A program made the position numbers and the translations under genes. Shown here piece by piece: positions 33,499 to 37,893 of a DNA stretch of 37,893 nt (its first letter is position 1; every line of letters starts with the position of its first letter). A model generated the notes under the pieces. It did not search any database and was not told the origin of the DNA. It saw only the letters and a program-made list of their open reading frames with translations. Location: NCBI GenBank assembly GCA_964537505.1, contig CAZICK010000034.1:1-37893 (forward strand), in the 5' to 3' direction. This stretch comes from DAINBT01 sp036732785. GTDB taxonomy: Bacteria; Planctomycetota; Phycisphaerae; Sedimentisphaerales; SM23-30.

Positions 33499-33698
33499 TG
33501 CGATTTCGCTTACGCGGCTCTACGTGTCGCACTTTTTCTTGTGTGTTACTTATACGCAACGTCAGAACAGGGCCTTTTGAGCCAGCACCGATAATTTTAT
33601 ACGTTAGCGGAATATTTATCGAAGTCCTGTAAAAATCCATTTTCGCGTAACAGGCCCTGTTGGATGGAATTTGGGTTTAAAAAACTGCGAAAGTTAAC
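33499..33698. repeat. 200-bp dispersed repeat, copy 2
   Basis: Second copy of the element at 17169-17368, with about 20 differences and one-base indels. The inverted repeat is AACAGGGCCT (33566-33575) and AGGCCCTGTT (33652-33661). Here the hairpin arm is extended to AAGTGCGA/TCGCACTT. The end of the repeat, GTTAAC, contains the TAA stop codon of rfbC on the minus strand (33694-33696). So this copy forms the actual end of that gene. Confidence 0.7.
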
Positions 33699-34257
33699 TT
33701 TGATAGACCGGCAGTTTTTCCGCGTCGATGTCTGCCAGTCTTGGGTTTTGGCTGTCCTTTTCGGAGAGGGTTGGCTGTTTGGTCGGCCAGTCGATAGCGA
33801 TTGTTTCGTCCGACCACAGAATGCCGTAATCATCGCCGGGTACGTATAAATCGGTGCATTTGTAGAAGACGTCGGCTTCGTCGCTGATGACACAAAAACC
33901 ATGAGCAAAACCTTCCGGCACAAAGATCTGCCGATGATTTTCAGCGGAAAGATATTCTCCTATCCATCTGCCGAACGTTGGCGAGCCCTGTCGGATATCG
34001 ACCGCTACGTCGAATATCTCGCCGGTGACGACGAAGACCAGCTTACCCTGTGGATGGTTCAACTGATAGTGCAGCCCGCGGACCACCGCCCGGCAGGAAT
34101 GAGAATGATTGTCCTGCACGAAAGTGCGGTCCAGCCCCGCGTCGGCGTAACGCTTCCAGTTGAACGTTTCCAGGAAAAACCCACGGTTATCGCCAAACAC
34201 CTGCGGTTCAATCAGCAACACGCCAGGCAGTACTGTTTCTGTAGTCTTAAACGCCAT
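33694..34257 (-). CDS. rfbC: dTDP-4-dehydrorhamnose 3,5-epimerase
   Basis: A 187-residue cupin enzyme of dTDP-L-rhamnose synthesis that epimerises dTDP-4-keto-6-deoxyglucose in the cytosol. Visible marks: PQVFGDNRGFFLETFN (substrate loop), VQDNHSHSCRAVVRGLHYQ (with the His/Arg pair), LVFVVTGEIFDVAVDIR, FVPEGFAHGFCV and YGILWSDETIAIDWP. Length is normal. No other rhamnose gene is next to it. Its stop codon lies in the 200-bp repeat, so the last residues (around LPVYQS) may be altered compared with relatives. Confidence 0.92.
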   Translation of the reverse strand: MAFKTTETVLPGVLLIEPQVFGDNRGFFLETFNWKRYADAGLDRTFVQDNHSHSCRAVVRGLHYQLNHPQGKLVFVVTGEIFDVAVDIRQGSPTFGRWIGEYLSAENHRQIFVPEGFAHGFCVISDEADVFYKCTDLYVPGDDYGILWSDETIAIDWPTKQPTLSEKDSQNPRLADIDAEKLPVYQS

Positions 34258-34525
34258 AAGCCTTTACTCCATAAGTTTACCCAATTTCAATCTACTGAGC
34301 TTTCGTCGATTGTGACGCCAACGCCAATTGTAACCAAAAGCAGGGAACAATCAACCGGTAAATTTTGTACGGTGATTGGCCCATTTTTCCGCTTCCAGGG
34401 TTGACTTTTTGAGATCAATTTGATATTCTGTTGGAAAAGAGGCTCAGCGGCGTAGTTGAGCCAAGATATGTAATGGTATATGGAGAATCCCGGTTTGTTT
34501 GTTTTGGTAAAGGATTATTCCTTCG

Positions 34526-36679
34526 ATGAAAAAAAGTAATTATGTAATCATAGCTACAGCCATTGCAGCCGTTATTGCGGCCATTGCGTTTTTAGCCGTA
34601 CACGACCGCATGCCCAAAGTTCGCAATGTTATCCTTATAAGCATTGATACCTGCCGGGCTGACTATCTTAGCTGCTACGGTTACCGGCGGGAAACTACCC
34701 CCAATATCGATGCCTTAGCCAGAGGCGCCACGCTGTTTAAAAATGTGGTCTCGCCAGTCCCTATAACACTTCCAGCCCACAGTTCAATGCTTACCGGTAC
34801 TATACCTCCTTTCCATGGTGTGCATAACAATATGGATTACAAACTGGCTCAGTCGAATCAAACGCTTGCCGAGATACTCAAACAGAATGGTTTCAACACT
34901 TCTGCGATAGTCAGTTCCTTTGTTCTGGATAAACAGTTCGGCCTCAGCCAAGGGTTTGACACTTATCATGACACCTTTAAAAAGGCCAGCAATAATAAGT
35001 ATGGTAGTGAACAGAAAGGCGATGAAACCACACAAGTAGCACTCAATTGGCTCGAAAATAACAAAGCTAACAGATTCTTCCTGATGCTGCACTATTATGA
35101 CCCACATGCAGATTATACGCCACCTGAGCCTTTCGCATCGAAATTCGCCGATAATCTTTACGCCGGCGAGGTCGCATTTACCGACCATTGTATCGGTCAG
35201 TTTATCCAAAAACTAAAAGATGTTAAAATGTATGATTCAACGCTGTTGATCATTACAAGTGACCATGGCGAAATGCTTGGTGAGCATGGTGAAGAGGAAC
35301 ACACCTACTTTATCTATGAGTCAGCCATTAAAGTACCCCTGATCGTAAAGCTGCCCGGTCAGAAAAAAGGATCGATCGTTACGCAACCGGTTGGCCTTGT
35401 GGATATCGCTCCAACGGTCTGTTCGATACTGGATATTGACATCGGCGGGCATGTTCAGGGCAAAGATATAACCGCGATGCTGCATGGGAAAATGGACAAG
35501 ACATACGAAAGATATATCTATTCTGAAAGTCTGACACCGATTCGCTTTGGTGCAAACTCACTTATGAGCGTATCCACAGGCAAATGGAAATATATCCGGA
35601 GCAAGCGTCCTGAACTCTATGATGTTACCACCGATCCCGGTGAAGAGCACAACCTGATCGAAAAGGAAGCTCAACGCGGTCGAATTCTCGAGGATAAACT
35701 GCGAGAGACCATGGAGCAATCTGTTCGCAAAGACCCTGACAGCCACCACAAACTGGACGCCGAATCGATAAGGCGGCTGGAATCCCTTGGCTATGTTGCC
35801 GGGAAAGCAGAGGGAGAGATTGCCTTTGATAAATCAAAAGATGACCCAAAGGATCTTATACACATTTCTGTACAATTCCAAAAATCCTTAACACTGATTG
35901 AAAACAAAGAGTTTGAAGAAGCGGAAAAAATCCTCCAAAATCTTATTCCCCAGCGTCCTGAATTTCATGAGATATATTCAGAATTAGGCGACATTGGAAT
36001 GCAGCAAGGCGACTATGATAAGGCCGTGCTGAATTACAAGAAGCTGGTCGAATTGATGCCGAATGATTCAATAGCTTTTTCGAATCTCTTAGCGGCGCTG
36101 TATAGAGCAGGTGAATACAAACAGATCATAGAATATGGATCGATTGCGGTAAAGATCGATCCGGATAATATCAGTGTTCTCACCGGCCTTGCGTTAGCTT
36201 ATGAAAAAGAGGGTCATTTCGATCGTGCCGAGAATATTTTTCTCAAAATACTTCAGCTATCTCCGAATGATGTTAAGATATGCAATAGTTTAGCCAATAT
36301 GTTTTTTGCCCAGGGACAATTTGCCCAGTGTCTTGTTTATCGCAGGCGCTCTATTGAGATCGATCCTAACCAACCTGAGATTCTGAATAATCTTGCCTGG
36401 CTTGAGGCTACAAAACCCTCACTTCAGTTCCGAAACATCGATGAAGCAATAATGCTTGCCCAGAGACTTTGCAAGTTGACAAACTTCAAAAATCCCCAGG
36501 CACTGGATACCCTGGCGATGGCTTATGCCGCGGGGGGGGAATTCCCCCTGGCGATAGAAACGGCCCGGAAAGCTATTGACATCGCAACTTCCATGAAATA
36601 CACGAAACGTGCCAAGGAGATAACCGCACGCTTGAAACTCTACGAAAAGTCAATGCCGTATAATACGGAGCATGAATAA
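34526..36679 (+). CDS. Membrane-anchored sulfatase-superfamily hydrolase with TPR tail
   Basis: A 717-residue protein. A membrane anchor (about 6-26) is followed by an alkaline-phosphatase/sulfatase-superfamily domain (about 33-410): ILISIDTCRADYLSCYGY, PITLPAHSSMLTG, HYYDPHADYTPP and ITSDHGEMLGEHGE. The nucleophile position, normally Cys or Ser in C/S-x-P-x-R, is Thr81 in T-L-P-A-H. Formylglycine cannot form there. Thr is used as nucleophile by phosphoethanolamine transferases, so a phospho-type reaction is possible. Residues about 440-700 are TPR repeats. The domain would face the periplasm. A second copy starts at 37311. Confidence 0.8.
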   Translation: MKKSNYVIIATAIAAVIAAIAFLAVHDRMPKVRNVILISIDTCRADYLSCYGYRRETTPNIDALARGATLFKNVVSPVPITLPAHSSMLTGTIPPFHGVHNNMDYKLAQSNQTLAEILKQNGFNTSAIVSSFVLDKQFGLSQGFDTYHDTFKKASNNKYGSEQKGDETTQVALNWLENNKANRFFLMLHYYDPHADYTPPEPFASKFADNLYAGEVAFTDHCIGQFIQKLKDVKMYDSTLLIITSDHGEMLGEHGEEEHTYFIYESAIKVPLIVKLPGQKKGSIVTQPVGLVDIAPTVCSILDIDIGGHVQGKDITAMLHGKMDKTYERYIYSESLTPIRFGANSLMSVSTGKWKYIRSKRPELYDVTTDPGEEHNLIEKEAQRGRILEDKLRETMEQSVRKDPDSHHKLDAESIRRLESLGYVAGKAEGEIAFDKSKDDPKDLIHISVQFQKSLTLIENKEFEEAEKILQNLIPQRPEFHEIYSELGDIGMQQGDYDKAVLNYKKLVELMPNDSIAFSNLLAALYRAGEYKQIIEYGSIAVKIDPDNISVLTGLALAYEKEGHFDRAENIFLKILQLSPNDVKICNSLANMFFAQGQFAQCLVYRRRSIEIDPNQPEILNNLAWLEATKPSLQFRNIDEAIMLAQRLCKLTNFKNPQALDTLAMAYAAGGEFPLAIETARKAIDIATSMKYTKRAKEITARLKLYEKSMPYNTEHE

Positions 36680-36716
36680 TTTCGGTGTATTCTTCCATGC
36701 TGAAATAAACAGGAGA

Positions 36717-36737
36717 ACTCAATCGTTATGAGTATAA
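36717..36737 (+). repeat. Recurrent upstream motif, copy 2
   Basis: ACTCAATCGTTATGAGTATAA differs from the copy at 37140-37160 in one base. It lies 56 bases ahead of the ylbF-like gene. The TATAAT-like end (36735-36740) could serve as a -10 box. Confidence 0.45.
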
Positions 36738-36792
36738 TGACAATGCATGGGGCACGATTAGTCCTGTACTTAAACACAGAAAGGAAGGCACA

Positions 36793-37128
36793 ATGGAACA
36801 ATTGATAGAATCCGCACGGCAGTTAGGCCGGAAGATCGCGGCGCACGAGAGGACCGTTCTGCTGAACAAAGCGCAAAAAGCAGTTAATGAAGACAGTGAA
36901 GCGGGAGGTCTGATCGGGGAATATCAGCAGCAGGCGGAAAAGATCAGAAAGCTCGAACAGGAGCAAAAGCCGATCGAAGTGGAAGATAAACACAAACTCA
37001 AAGAGATCGAACAAAAGATAAGTATCAATGACAAGCTAAAGGAGCTTACGCGCCGGCAGGTGGACTTTGTGGAGATGATGCAAAAGATCAAACAAGCGAT
37101 CGATAACCAGTTGCAAGTGACGGATTAA
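36793..37128 (+). CDS. YlbF/YmcA-family helical protein
   Basis: A 111-residue, all-helical charged protein with AGAAAGGA before the start. The pattern ARQLGRKIAAHE at the start, a long coiled helix with KLEQEQKPIEVEDKHKL, and a closing helix with FVEMMQKIKQAID match the YlbF family. In Bacillus such proteins act in a complex that tunes RNase Y; in planctomycetes the role is unknown. It sits between two copies of the sulfatase-like gene. Confidence 0.7.
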   Translation: MEQLIESARQLGRKIAAHERTVLLNKAQKAVNEDSEAGGLIGEYQQQAEKIRKLEQEQKPIEVEDKHKLKEIEQKISINDKLKELTRRQVDFVEMMQKIKQAIDNQLQVTD

Positions 37129-37134
37129 CGGTCG

Positions 37135-37157
37135 GTAAAACTCGATCGTTATGAGTA
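37135..37157 (+). repeat. Recurrent upstream motif, copy 3
   Basis: The core ACTCGATCGTTAT (37140-37152) with the same flanks as at 11741-11763 (22 of 23 positions equal). It lies 154 bases ahead of the second sulfatase-like copy. Confidence 0.45.
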
Positions 37158-37310
37158 TAAATACCCGACCCTTGACAACGGTATGAGAGTTGGGTATATT
37201 GATTGTAAGTTGTTCTTTTGTGGCTGGTTGTGTTGACTGGCCGAACTGGGAAATCAGGCCCGAAGGGCCTGACCGGTTACAATTGATTTTTATATAATCT
37301 CATTCCTTCG

Positions 37311-37893
37311 ATGAAAAAAAATAATTATGTAATCATAGCTACAGCCATTGCAGCCGTTATTGCGGCCATTGCGTTTTTAGCCGTACACGACCGCATGCCC
37401 AAAGTTCGCAATGTTATCCTTATAAGCATTGATACCTGCCGGGCTGACTATCTTAGCTGCTACGGTTACCGGCGGGAAACTACCCCCAATATCGATGCCT
37501 TAGCCAGAGGCGCCACGCTGTTTAAAAATGTGGTCTCGCCAGTCCCTATAACACTTCCAGCCCACAGTTCAATGCTTACCGGTACTATACCTCCTTTCCA
37601 TGGTGTGCATAACAATATGGATTACAAACTGGCTCAGTCGAATCAAACGCTTGCCGAGATACTCAAACAGAATGGTTTCAACACTTCTGCGATAGTCAGT
37701 TCCTTTGTTCTGGATAAAAAGTTCGGCCTCAGCCAGGGGTTTGACACTTATTATGACACTTTTAAAGAGGCTAGCAATAATAAGAATAAGTATGGTAATG
37801 AACGGAAAGGCGATGAAACTACACAAATAGCACTCAACTGGCTCGAAAATAACAAAGCTAACAGATTCTTCCTGATGCTGCACTATTATGACC
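37311..37893 (+). CDS. Second sulfatase-superfamily copy, cut by the window end
   Basis: The first 194 codons of a near-duplicate of the gene at 34526. Similarity begins nine bases before the ATG (ATTCCTTCG). The first about 390 bases differ in only one or two positions (Ser4 to Asn). A patch of about 120 bases (37715-37830) then has about ten changes and a 6-base insertion, followed by about 60 identical bases. The Thr nucleophile site T-L-P-A-H is kept. The rest lies outside the window. Confidence 0.8.
   Translation, partial: MKKNNYVIIATAIAAVIAAIAFLAVHDRMPKVRNVILISIDTCRADYLSCYGYRRETTPNIDALARGATLFKNVVSPVPITLPAHSSMLTGTIPPFHGVHNNMDYKLAQSNQTLAEILKQNGFNTSAIVSSFVLDKKFGLSQGFDTYYDTFKEASNNKNKYGNERKGDETTQIALNWLENNKANRFFLMLHYYD

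Overview
The window looks like a chromosomal segment of an anaerobic planctomycete, probably a Phycisphaerae/Sedimentisphaerales-like lineage. This is an inference from content. It holds a periplasmic cytochrome c with a hydrazine-synthase-alpha-like architecture, sulfatase-superfamily/TPR proteins, stand-alone murD and pyrF genes, many starts without a strong Shine-Dalgarno, and a complete [FeFe]-hydrogenase locus. No rRNA, tRNA, IS transposase or CRISPR array was recognised.

Region 1 (about 299-9727) is a compact integrative element with all genes rightward. In order it encodes a winged-helix replication/regulatory protein, a sigma-region-4-like protein, an uncharacterised protein ending on a dnaX-type slippery site, a neck/morphogenesis-like protein, a tape-measure-like protein, three small unknowns, a Mu gpT-type major capsid protein, a small unknown, an excisionase-like protein and a tyrosine integrase. 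A short direct repeat flanks it. It has virion genes and an integration module but no recognisable terminase, portal, protease, tail tube or lysis gene, so it resembles a phage satellite or a strongly reduced prophage. Between its genes lie a promoter followed by two interleaved inverted repeats (predicted pseudoknot or attenuator) and a second hairpin-rich stretch.

Region 2 (9814-14343) is host housekeeping: an exported lipoprotein-type L-isoaspartyl methyltransferase, a zinc-ribbon protein, pyrF and murD. Region 3 (14344-18573) is accessory: tandem repeats behind murD, an exact 11-bp-period array, a restriction endonuclease/adenine methyltransferase pair, a 200-bp dispersed repeat and an unknown SAM-methyltransferase-like gene.

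Region 4 (18522-29636, minus strand) holds a spore-photoproduct-lyase-like radical SAM protein, the hydrazine-synthase-alpha-like cytochrome, and the gene run nuoEF-fusion, hydA, hydG, hydF, hydE behind a consensus sigma-70 promoter. HydE, HydF and HydG build the H-cluster of HydA. The NuoEF fusion would connect HydA to NAD(H) through FMN and Fe-S clusters.

Region 5 (30106-37893) holds a lipoprotein with a TIM-barrel-hydrolase look, a truncated secreted-protein fragment, cstA, the second copy of the 200-bp repeat (which provides the rfbC stop codon), rfbC, and a sulfatase-superfamily/TPR gene. The last is followed by a ylbF-like gene and a second, near-identical sulfatase-like copy cut by the window end. 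A 13-base-core motif recurs upstream of pyrF, the ylbF-like gene and the second sulfatase copy.
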